Origin: an uncultured Planctomycetaceae bacterium
GTDB lineage: Bacteria > Planctomycetota > Planctomycetia > Pirellulales > Pirellulaceae
Reading direction: 5' to 3'
NCBI GenBank assembly: GCA_903927685.1
Contig: CAIYOB010001302.1
Location: 1 to 35,619 of the forward strand
DNA length: 35,619 nt
Shown: one piece after another, positions 21,463 through 29,263 of the stretch
Layout of the letters: the number at the start of each line of letters is the position of its first letter
Position numbering within the stretch: position 1 is the stretch's first letter
Notes under the pieces: model-generated
What the model saw: only the letters and a program-made list of their open reading frames with translations
Told to the model about the DNA's origin: nothing
Databases searched by the model: none
Made by a program: the position numbers and the translations under genes

Positions 21463-22104
21463 CTATCCGTCGGGCGGCTGGCGATACCAATCCAGGCGAC
21501 CCCAACGGCTGGCGTGGCCGAACGGGTCATACCGGAACGGGCAATCCGGACCGCCGAGGACACTTCTCCAACTCACACGCGGTCCCTGGGCGACACATTC
21601 CATCGGGGTTTGGCAATACGGACAGGACGGCGTGAACGGTGCCTCGTCCTGGACGACACTCGCGGACGGTTCCGCGGGCGCGGGAGAACCTCGCTGGGCG
21701 TCCAGCAGTTGCGGGCAGCGGTCCAGGTACGCCTTCCGGTTCCGACAACTGAAGCCGCCGAAGCATCGCGACTTGACGAAGCCCTTGGGCAGGATATGCA
21801 TCGCCCAACACCGCGTGAACTCGTCGGCCGGCAGCGTGGGCGGCTCGCGTTGGTTGCCGGCCTGCTTGTCTCGCCCCCGCGCCCAGAACGTGACCTTGCC
21901 ATCCTGATGCGAGATCAGGCGGCGATCGGAGATCGGGCCGCAGCTCAGGTAGCGAGCCAAATGCTTCAGGATCTGGCTGGGCTTCGCCTCCTCGCTCGGC
22001 GGTGGCTCGATGAACACCACCAGGTCGCACTCGGACAGCGGCTGCAGCCACGCGGCGAACGCGGCCGAATCCTGCAGGGGCGCGGTGCCGCGGACCGTCC
22101 GCAA
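21463..22104 (-). pseudogene. IS91-family (Y2/HUH) transposase, C-terminal remnant
   Basis: 213 residues against roughly 380-400 for a full transposase. The kept part has the family features HLARYLSCGPISDRRLISHQ, GKVTFWARGRDKQAGN, WAMHILPKGFVKSRCFGG, RNRKAYLDRC and a terminal Cys pair (SCPYCQTPM). The N-terminal zinc finger, the HUH metal motif and the upstream part of the catalytic domain are absent; the frame begins at ATG 22104 with MRTVRGTAPLQDSAAF. It therefore cannot be active. No clear oriIS or terIS ends could be identified. It marks the place where foreign DNA entered the 17-28 kb cluster. Confidence 0.85.
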
Positions 22105-22122
22105 GCTGCTACGGGCAGGGGT

Positions 22123-22662
22123 TCAACGGCACCCAATCCCCGTGCCCAGCGATACGCCAGCGCCGCCGCCCGCGGCGCGGAAGCCCCCGGGGGAACCGCC
22201 CATCCGCGAGAAACCGGCGCCTCCGCGCGCCGTGTCCCACGAGTCGAAGGGACGCCCGGTGCCCTGCTCAGGCACGCCATGAATCCCCACGCCAACATGG
22301 GGACGACCGTCCTCGGTGCTAGCACCCTGCCTCGGCTCGCCGGACGCGCGGCGTCCGCCCGCTTCCGGCCGGGAACGCCCTGCTGACGCGTCGCCGCGTG
22401 CGTCGGACGAGGCGGAAAGAAGGGGCCGCGACGAGCCGGCCAAGTCGCCTTGCTCCGGCCGCTCTGCATGCCACGAGGGTCCGGGCGTGCCGTACGACTG
22501 CGGGCCCGCCCCGGTCGCCGGCGTCTCCGCCTTGGCCGCCGGACGCTGGAACAGCCGGAACGGATTCCAGCGCGTCCACAGACCTTCCTCCGCGCCGAGC
22601 GGGCGGCAGCTGAAGACGACTACCACCACCCCGAAAACGAGTTTGTCCCAAGTGCGTTTCAT
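22123..22662 (-). CDS. Small secreted protein of unknown function, possibly truncated
   Basis: 179 residues from ATG 22662, which has a very strong Shine-Dalgarno (GGAGGAGG) upstream. The start is a Sec signal peptide (MKRTWDKLVFGVVVVVFSCR then PLGAEE). After it comes GLWTRWNPFRLFQRPAAKAE, then low-complexity Gly/Ser/Arg/Pro sequence with GPQSYGTPGPSWHAE and GVGIHGVPEQGTGR. The C-terminal third is Gly-rich and may be frame-shifted or fused, since the transposase remnant starts only 18 bases beyond the stop. A deleted copy of the same gene lies before the VTC gene. It follows the giant cyclophilin/cadherin gene by 95 bases on the same strand, so it probably belongs to that transcript. No known family recognised. 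Confidence 0.55.
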   Translation of the reverse strand: MKRTWDKLVFGVVVVVFSCRPLGAEEGLWTRWNPFRLFQRPAAKAETPATGAGPQSYGTPGPSWHAERPEQGDLAGSSRPLLSASSDARGDASAGRSRPEAGGRRASGEPRQGASTEDGRPHVGVGIHGVPEQGTGRPFDSWDTARGGAGFSRMGGSPGGFRAAGGGAGVSLGTGIGCR

Positions 22663-22757
22663 TCGTGCCTCCTCCCTGAGCCAAGCGTCGAAACGCGATG
22701 TCGCCTCTCTCTTTTCGGCAAAACCACTGCCGTCCCATGAGGTCCCGGGCGACGCGA

Positions 22758-25700
22758 TCACGAAAACGGCAGCCAATCCGCCTCGGCAAACGCCTGGTCG
22801 ACGTCGGCCGCCCAGTCCGACGACGGATCCGCTTCGCCCTCGCCAGCCGCGGCAATCTGCAGCGAGGCGTCGACGAACAGCACTTGATCGAACGGCACGC
22901 TCGTGTCCCGGCCGAACAGCAGTGTGTCGTCGCCCGTCGCGAGGTCCGTCGTGTCCGCGGTGAACTCGGCCAGTCCGCTGGCCAACGCCACGAACGTCAC
23001 GCTGACCAAGCGGAATTCGCCGGATCCCAGTGGCGTGAATCCGGCAAACCCGCCGGCGTCCGCGATGGTTCCCAGCGTGCTGGCGTCGGCACGGTGCCCA
23101 TTCGGGAAATCCTCGCCGTATTCAATCCCCTCGCCCACGACCGACACCAGCGACGAGTCGTACCGCAGATCGAAGTACGAGGCAAACACGCCCTGCGGCG
23201 ACGCGCTCAGGTCCGTGACATACGCGTTCACCACGAACGTCTGGCCCACCTCCAGCGTGCTCACCGGCGTGCCGTCGGTCGAGGCCACGTCCAACCGCAC
23301 CTGCGCCAAGTCCGGTTGCGCGAGCGTGATCTCCACGGTCGCGGGAGCCGACGTCTCGCCTCCCGCCGTGACCGTATAGGAGAAGCTGTCGCTCGCGACA
23401 AGCGTGGACGGGGGCACATAGCTGAACGAGCCGTCGGTGTTCAACGTCAGGCTTCCGTAGAGGGGCGCACTGGCCAGGACCGCGGTCAGCACGTCGCCGT
23501 CCGCATCGCCGTCGTTGGCCAGCACTCCCTGGGACGCGGCGACCGTCAGGGGCTCGCCCGCCGCCGCTTCGTAGGCGTCGTCGGCTGCCAGCGGTGCGTC
23601 GTCAACCGCTACGACCGCGATCGTGGCACTGGCCGGCGAGGAATCCTCCCAGCCGTCGTCCACGACGTAGGTGAACGAGTCCGTTCCAAAGAAGTCCGCG
23701 TTCGGGGTGTAGGTGAACGAGCCGTCGGCGTTCAAGACCAGCGTGCCGCCGCTGGGCGAACTGGTCAATTGAGCGGTCAGCGCGTCCCCGTCAGGATCGC
23801 TGTCGTTGGCCAGGATGCCTGCCTCGGCGTCCACCGTCAGCAGGCCGTCTTCCGCGACCGTGTAGGCATCGCCACTGGCCGTCGGCGCTTGGCTGGTGGA
23901 CGCGGCTGTCACGCCAATCGTGACGGTCGCGACGTTCGACGACGCCAGGCCGTCGCCGGCCTGGTAGGTGAAGGTGTCGGTCCCGGTGAAGCCGCTGTCG
24001 GGGGTATAACTAAACGAGCCGTCGGACGCGAACGTCACGACGCCGTCGCTGGGATCCGTCACCAGCGTGGCCGTCACTACATCGCCATCGGGATCCGTGT
24101 CGTTGGCCAGCACGCCCGTGTCCGCCGTCGCGGTCAGGATGCCGTCCTGGGCGACCGCATACGCGTCGGCCGTCGCCACTGGCGCCGCGTTCACGTCTTC
24201 GAGAACCTCCGTGCCGCCGTTCAGAATCACCTCGGCCAGGCTCGTGTTTCCCGCCAACAGTTCGCCTCGGGCAATGGTCTGGCGCAGCATCTCCTCGACG
24301 GGCGGCGTCGACGCGAGGAACCAGGCGATGGTGATGAACGGAGCCCGCAGACCCAACTCGCCGAAGTTGTTCTCATCCAAGGTCTGGCCTTCGCTCAGGA
24401 CCAGATTGGAAATCTGGTCGTCGCCTGCCACCGCCCCCGATGCGGAGGTCGACTCGGTGCTGTCCAGGAGCGATTGAGGTTGACTCTCCGCGACCTGATA
24501 CGTACCCGCGGCCAAGTCCGCAAAGGAGTAGGAGCCGTCGCTGTCCGTGAGCGTCGAGCGGCTGACGGAGGCTGCCGCGGCATCGGTTCCGCTCAGCGTG
24601 ACCACCACCCCGGGAACCCCGATCTCCGCGCTCCCGCGCTGGCCGTCTCCGTCCGTGTCCAGGTAGACATAGCCCGAGATGCTGTTCCCGCTCGAACTGC
24701 CGACCGTGCTGCCCGACGTATCCGTCGTATCGCCGGTGTCGGCCGTGCCGCCGTCGGTGCTGCCGTCCGCTTCGGCCTCGCCAAAGGCCAAATCGGCCGT
24801 CGCGCTTCCGATGGTGGTGGTCACCGCATAGCGGTTCGAGGTGGCGGGAAGCGTCGCGTACGCATTCGAGGACAACTCGGCCCGCAGCGTGTACGTTCCC
24901 GGCTCCGCCCGCAGCAAGAACCTGCCATCGGCGTCCGTGGTGGTGGCTGTTTCGCCAGCGTCGTGCACGCCATCGTTGTCGGCGTCCAGGTAGACGGTCA
25001 CCCCGGCGATCCCGGTTTCGCCCTCGTCCATGACCCCGTTGGCGTTCGCGTCCAGGAACTTGACGCCCGTCAGGGTCCCCTGGCCGGCGATCGATTCGAT
25101 CACGGCGAGCTGGCCTGTGCTGCTGACGGGCAATTCGCCGAACGGCGAGGCGTTGGTGGTGTCGATCGGCAGCGCGGCGATTTCGTCCACGGTCGCCATG
25201 TCCAAGACTTGGCCGAACACCGTGAAGGCGCCGTAGTCCGCGGAGTCCAGGAACGTATTGTCGTCGCTCAGGTTGATAAAGAACTGGCTGGTCGCGCTGT
25301 CGGGATCGCCGCCCAGTTTCGCCATCGCGACGGTGCCGCGCAGGTTCGACAGGCCCGGCTCGTTGGCGATCGTGGCGTCGGCGGGGATCTCGCTGAACTG
25401 ATCCGTGCTGGTCAAGGTCGCCGACGTCGTCGTGAATCCGCCGCCCTGGATCACAAAATCGGTCACTGAGCGATGGAAGATCGAGTTGTCGAAATCGCCG
25501 TCGTTGATGTAGTTCAGGAAATTGGCCACCGTGCCCGGCGTCTGGGACTCGAACAGCTCGACGACGATCGGCCCCCAGTTCGTATTCAAGGACACGATCG
25601 GATCGGAGCCGTAGGCCAGGACGATTTCGTCGCCGTCTTGCAGCACGTAGCTGTCAAAGGCGGTCGATACCTGGCCGTTGACGAACATCTGAACGTCGCT

Positions 25701-26219
25701 GCCGCCGTCGGCGACATGGCTCAGCAATTGCGTGTTGCTGAGCACCGCGCTGGATTCGTTTCCCGCCAGGCCGGCGCTGGTCCGCCAGATGTCGAAAAAC
25801 CCGCCCAGCGTCTGGACGCCGGGCGCAGCCAGTTGGAGCGTCCCGCTGGTATCGGTCGTGGCTGCCGCCGCGGTCGTCCCGTCCGACTGGACTCCCACGT
25901 TCGCCGGAATTACGACCTGGTCGCCGTTCACATAGATGGTCAAGCGAGCTGTCCCGGCGGAGTTCTCGCCCTCGCCCGCGAGGACCGCGGATTCGGCCGC
26001 GCCGCCGTCCCACGCCGCCACGCTGGCCCGTTGCGCCAACTCCTGCAGCGACGACGCGGCGGCGAGATTCAAGTCCAGCAGCTGGGACGCCGCCGACAAG
26101 ACGATCCGCGGTTCCAGCGTCTCCAGGGACAGCCGTTTGCGGCGCCGGCCCGCGGCGCGCCGCGGGGGGCGAGAGGAATTGGGATCGTGACGCGCGGTTC
26201 CTATTTTCTCGTTCGCCAT
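22758..26219 (-). CDS. Giant extracellular protein: LEPR-type export tag, cyclophilin, SdrD-B, cadherin-like repeats and cohesin-like end
   Basis: 1153 residues from ATG 26219 (GAGG upstream). The N-terminus is Arg-rich then LSLETLEPRIVLSA (31-43), the planctomycete export tag. Residues about 92-203 resemble a module that often precedes cyclophilins. A cyclophilin (PPIase) spans about 206-375 and keeps active-site residues: IFHRSVTDFVIQGGG (R250, F255, Q258) and SQFFINLSDD. Two SdrD-B-type units follow (about 383-448 and 513-580), each with Ca-binding-like LDANANGVMDEGE or LDTDGDGQRGSAE. Three cadherin/VCBS-like repeats (about 679-770, 778-870, 875-966) share GVLANDxDPDGD and DGSFSYTP. Residues about 970-1122 look like a cohesin fold (VRLDVAST, VFASYFDLRYD, EFRLVSVTFVA). 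The tail is acidic. It starts 73 bases after the dockerin-bearing gene. A role as surface scaffold or folding helper is inferred. Confidence 0.9.
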   Translation of the reverse strand: MANEKIGTARHDPNSSRPPRRAAGRRRKRLSLETLEPRIVLSAASQLLDLNLAAASSLQELAQRASVAAWDGGAAESAVLAGEGENSAGTARLTIYVNGDQVVIPANVGVQSDGTTAAAATTDTSGTLQLAAPGVQTLGGFFDIWRTSAGLAGNESSAVLSNTQLLSHVADGGSDVQMFVNGQVSTAFDSYVLQDGDEIVLAYGSDPIVSLNTNWGPIVVELFESQTPGTVANFLNYINDGDFDNSIFHRSVTDFVIQGGGFTTTSATLTSTDQFSEIPADATIANEPGLSNLRGTVAMAKLGGDPDSATSQFFINLSDDNTFLDSADYGAFTVFGQVLDMATVDEIAALPIDTTNASPFGELPVSSTGQLAVIESIAGQGTLTGVKFLDANANGVMDEGETGIAGVTVYLDADNDGVHDAGETATTTDADGRFLLRAEPGTYTLRAELSSNAYATLPATSNRYAVTTTIGSATADLAFGEAEADGSTDGGTADTGDTTDTSGSTVGSSSGNSISGYVYLDTDGDGQRGSAEIGVPGVVVTLSGTDAAAASVSRSTLTDSDGSYSFADLAAGTYQVAESQPQSLLDSTESTSASGAVAGDDQISNLVLSEGQTLDENNFGELGLRAPFITIAWFLASTPPVEEMLRQTIARGELLAGNTSLAEVILNGGTEVLEDVNAAPVATADAYAVAQDGILTATADTGVLANDTDPDGDVVTATLVTDPSDGVVTFASDGSFSYTPDSGFTGTDTFTYQAGDGLASSNVATVTIGVTAASTSQAPTASGDAYTVAEDGLLTVDAEAGILANDSDPDGDALTAQLTSSPSGGTLVLNADGSFTYTPNADFFGTDSFTYVVDDGWEDSSPASATIAVVAVDDAPLAADDAYEAAAGEPLTVAASQGVLANDGDADGDVLTAVLASAPLYGSLTLNTDGSFSYVPPSTLVASDSFSYTVTAGGETSAPATVEITLAQPDLAQVRLDVASTDGTPVSTLEVGQTFVVNAYVTDLSASPQGVFASYFDLRYDSSLVSVVGEGIEYGEDFPNGHRADASTLGTIADAGGFAGFTPLGSGEFRLVSVTFVALASGLAEFTADTTDLATGDDTLLFGRDTSVPFDQVLFVDASLQIAAAGEGEADPSSDWAADVDQAFAEADWLPFS

Positions 26220-26292
26220 GGTCGAACCTCGGTTGGGCTGGAATGCGATATCGGCGGCCGAGGGCCGGGGCTCCTCGTCCACCGCTTCCTTG

Positions 26293-28323
26293 TTACGACA
26301 GCGTGATACTGCCCAGTTTTGTCCCAGGCGTGTACGTCCCGCCCGAGTACAGGCCATCCGCAAGCGTGCCCGTGGAACTACCTCCGGCGTAGACGTCGTA
26401 GGTGGTCCCTGTCTTCAGCAGCGGCGAACTGATCACGAGGGACTGGTAGGCTTTGACGGGGACGAACGTCAGGATGGCCGTCCCGTCTTGGGCTTTCACG
26501 TGCAGCATCGTGCCCGCCGCTTGGGTCGAGCCGTAGAATCCCGTCAGCACCTCCTGGGTGGACTCGTCGTCCGGGCTCTCGGCCATCCCGGAACTGCCCA
26601 CGGCGACCAGGAACCCGCCGGACATTAAGAAGGTCCCGTTGCAATCCAAGGCCCCATTGTCGTTCCGGGTGGTGCCATGCACGAGGATCGTGCCGCCGGT
26701 CACCTCGATCGAACCGTTGGAATCCAGGCCGTCCCCTTGGGCGTTGACCACGATGTACCCGCCGTGAATGCGGAGATAGCCGTCGATGACACCCCCGCCT
26801 CCCCACGGATCTCCCCCCGGCCCGGCCATCCCGCCGCCCGAGCCGTCGGAGACGTTGAAGCCGTCGTCGCTGCTGACCAGACGGATGGTTCCGTCGTGGA
26901 TCGTAACGTCGGCGCTCTCCAGGCCTTCGTAGCATTTGGTGATGTTTACGCTTCCGCGGTTGATCGTGATCGCGGTATCGGCATGAATGCCGTCGTCGGC
27001 CGTGGCCAGGGCGAGCGTCCCGCCTCCGATCGTCAAGCTGTTGTTGGAATGGAGCGCATCGTCGCGCGAGTTCACGTTCAGGGTCCCACCGTCGATAGTG
27101 ACGTTCGCGGCCGACTTGATCCCCTTGGCGCTGTCGGCGGATGTCGCGCTGCTGGTGCTGCCTCCGCCGGACGTGATGGAAATGGTCCCGCCGTGGATCA
27201 GGACCTCGCTTTCCCCCTGAATTCCGTCCGCGCCGGCGGTGATATTCAGCGTGCCGCCATCGATCGTCACGACGCCCTTGGCCAAATCCACATCGTTGTT
27301 GGACTGCAGGCCGTCGCCGCCCGCCTTGACCGTGATCGCGCCGGCCCGGATCGTCAAGCTGTCCCGGCCCTTAAGGCCGTCGTTGATGGCGTTCACGATC
27401 AGCGTCCCGCCGGTGATCGTCAGGTCATCTTTACTGGTGATGCCGTTGTTGAACTTGGCGTCAACGGTCAGCGAACCGCTGCCACTGACGATCAGATCGT
27501 CATGGCTGAAGATCGCTGCATTGGGTTCCTCGGTCGCCGCATACGGGTACGCCGTCCCGTCGGTGACGTGGTTCTGCGTCCCCTGGGCCAAGACGATCTC
27601 GGCCTTGTCCGCGTTTGCCACGAAGATGGGCGCGCTATCGGCACAGGTGATGCTTGCGCCGTTCAGGATCAGGGTTACCGTGCCGTCGTCCGGCGTATCG
27701 ACGATGATCTGGCCGTCGTCCAGCGTGCCGCTGATCGTGTACGTGCCGGCGGACGTGACGGTCAAGACGCCGCCCACGGCCGTCGCGCCGCTTCCGTCGA
27801 CGGCGATCGAGTCGCCCTGGAGCTGGATGAGGGTGTCCTCGGCGTTGTTGGGGCTGCGATTCAGATAGTTGATCACCAGCAGGGCGTCCATCGCCGTGAC
27901 CAGCCCGTCACCTGTGCTGTCGAAATACGGCGGCGGAGCACTGCTGGCGCTGGGAGTGTTCAGCTGGCGCGCTCCGTCGGAGTTCAGTGTGTTGATGATC
28001 AACAGGACGTCGATGGGCGTGACGTTGGAGTCGTTGTTGATGTCGAGCGGTTGCTGCGGATTGGTCCAGGACGCCGGCAGGGACTCGCCTTCAGCCGCCG
28101 CCTCGCCCCCGCCGCCTGCCGGCGTCACGTCCGGCCAAGCGTCGCCGGCGAACGCCGTGGCGTCCATCACCCGGCGCGATTCCAGGGTCTCGAAGCGCAG
28201 CGCCCGCCGCCTGCGTCGGGTCGCGATCCCCGGCGATTTGGCACCCTGGAGACACTCCCAGCAGCGATCGGCCAGCTCCTGGAGACTCGACTGGCGGCGA
28301 TTGGTTTGCGGTCTGCGCGTCAC
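26293..28323 (-). CDS. Extracellular dockerin plus Cthe_2159-like carbohydrate-binding beta-helix protein
   Basis: 676 residues from GTG 28323, chosen because GGTGAG stands just before it; no ATG is available. The basic head leads to LRFETLESRRVMDA (42-55), a planctomycete export tag. A dockerin type I-like pair follows (94-156): DINNDSNVTPIDVLLIINTL and DSTGDGLVTAMDALLVINYL. Residues about 162-620 form repeated beta-helix turns of the Cthe_2159 (PF14262) type: SGTLDDGQIIVDTPDDGTVT, LTITGGTLIVNAINDGLKG, VTIDGGTLNITAGADGIQGE and similar, rich in Asp-Gly turns that suit calcium. The C-terminal stretch (SLVISSPLLKTGTTYDVYAGG) closes the fold. The founding member binds acidic or cellulosic polysaccharide. 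This gene type is often found with VTC and DUF4956, as here at 18.9-20.5 kb. No catalytic residues are evident. Confidence 0.85.
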   Translation of the reverse strand: MTRRPQTNRRQSSLQELADRCWECLQGAKSPGIATRRRRRALRFETLESRRVMDATAFAGDAWPDVTPAGGGGEAAAEGESLPASWTNPQQPLDINNDSNVTPIDVLLIINTLNSDGARQLNTPSASSAPPPYFDSTGDGLVTAMDALLVINYLNRSPNNAEDTLIQLQGDSIAVDGSGATAVGGVLTVTSAGTYTISGTLDDGQIIVDTPDDGTVTLILNGASITCADSAPIFVANADKAEIVLAQGTQNHVTDGTAYPYAATEEPNAAIFSHDDLIVSGSGSLTVDAKFNNGITSKDDLTITGGTLIVNAINDGLKGRDSLTIRAGAITVKAGGDGLQSNNDVDLAKGVVTIDGGTLNITAGADGIQGESEVLIHGGTISITSGGGSTSSATSADSAKGIKSAANVTIDGGTLNVNSRDDALHSNNSLTIGGGTLALATADDGIHADTAITINRGSVNITKCYEGLESADVTIHDGTIRLVSSDDGFNVSDGSGGGMAGPGGDPWGGGGVIDGYLRIHGGYIVVNAQGDGLDSNGSIEVTGGTILVHGTTRNDNGALDCNGTFLMSGGFLVAVGSSGMAESPDDESTQEVLTGFYGSTQAAGTMLHVKAQDGTAILTFVPVKAYQSLVISSPLLKTGTTYDVYAGGSSTGTLADGLYSGGTYTPGTKLGSITLS

Positions 28324-28627
28324 GGACTCACCGTTTGACTTTAGATATGGATCGACGAACACCGCTCTTGCTGGCTTTCGCCAGCACGGCACTGCGCAGC
28401 CTTGCGAGCGGCGCCGGCAAGCTGCTCCGGCGGCTTGCCTATCTACTCGGACGATTATTCGCCGGCGATGTCACTCCCGGAAACGACATCCGGGAGGTTT
28501 TCGCCCCAGGAAGACCGCAGGACGGGGTACGAACCCCGAATCCGGTGCGAGAGTGAACGATTCGAGATGATTTGCGGAAGAGGGGGCGTGTCCGGTCGCT
28601 GGCCCTGGTCATCCGTAAGCGTCCAAG
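28324..28627. other. Noncoding gap upstream of the Cthe_2159-like gene
   Basis: About 300 bases with no credible gene. A hairpin with arms CTCCCGG (28475-28481) and CCGGGAG (28491-28497) is followed on the plus strand by GTTTTC, a weak terminator-like pattern. The promoter of the minus-strand cluster must lie here or farther upstream, but I cannot point to a consensus. Confidence 0.4.
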
Positions 28628-29251
28628 TTAGGCATGGCGGACAGGACGGGCGGACAGCGGCCGGGGACGTGGGGCGAGAAGCCGGTTCCGGCGGCCCGTC
28701 CGTCCACGAGGCGGTCTAGCCGAGGAAGTTGGTGAGGGACCCGCTTTCTTCGCAGCCTTGGGCTCGAGACGGGATCGTCGGTGATCGTTCCTGCGAACGT
28801 CAGCGGCGGTGTCCGTGAACGGCGGAAGTGCAACCGCCGCGACGAGGAACCACAGGAAGGCGAGGCCGACGCCCCACGGCTGGCTCACCGAGGCCGCCTG
28901 AGCGACAGCCTGGGCCGCAGGCGGGACGGTCCTCACAGCGCAGGCCGGCTCTTGCGTCCGGCCAGTACTCGACGCCGATCTGCTTGTCTCGCCATCGCCT
29001 GTCGTGCTCGGGGCCGGTCGCCCGGGCTCGGGGCGCGGAAACAGATCTCGGGTGCGCCACCAGTGCACAATCCCGGTGGAAAGGCCCGTGACCTCACTCG
29101 CCAGCAAGACCAGGATTCCGAGGATGGCCCCCTCCGAGCACGCGCGTTGCCAGACCGCGGAACGAGCCAGTCGCGAGCCGAGAGCCACCCCGCCCACAAC
29201 CACGCACGTCCCCAGCCCCAACGCGAGGCCGGTTCCCAGCCAAGGCGGCAA
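28628..29251 (-). CDS. Possible small membrane protein downstream of the GH13 gene
   Basis: 207 residues if TTG 29251 is the start; no ATG exists and no clear Shine-Dalgarno is seen. It lies in the same frame as the GH13 gene, five codons after its TAG stop, so coupling by re-initiation is possible. Hydrophobic stretches: about 4-26 (WLGTGLALGLGTCVVVGGVAL), 38-58 (AVWQRACSEGAILGILVLLA, a little ambiguous) and 128-146 (VGLAFLWFLVAAVALPPF). The last 50 residues are Arg/Pro/Ala-rich and could be read-through beyond a decayed end. No family recognised. It may also be non-coding sequence that happens to stay open in GC-rich DNA. Confidence 0.4.
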   Translation of the reverse strand: MPPWLGTGLALGLGTCVVVGGVALGSRLARSAVWQRACSEGAILGILVLLASEVTGLSTGIVHWWRTRDLFPRPEPGRPAPSTTGDGETSRSASSTGRTQEPACAVRTVPPAAQAVAQAASVSQPWGVGLAFLWFLVAAVALPPFTDTAADVRRNDHRRSRLEPKAAKKAGPSPTSSARPPRGRTGRRNRLLAPRPRPLSARPVRHA

Positions 29252-29263
29252 CTGCCAGGGGAG

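Noticed and set aside
23320..24190. Direct repeats in DNA as a possible regulatory array
   Set aside because: They are codons of the three cadherin-like protein repeats.
22698..25469. 923-codon plus-strand open frame opposite the cyclophilin/cadherin gene
   Set aside because: His/Arg/Gly-rich composition and no recognisable domain; an antisense artefact of the repeated gene.
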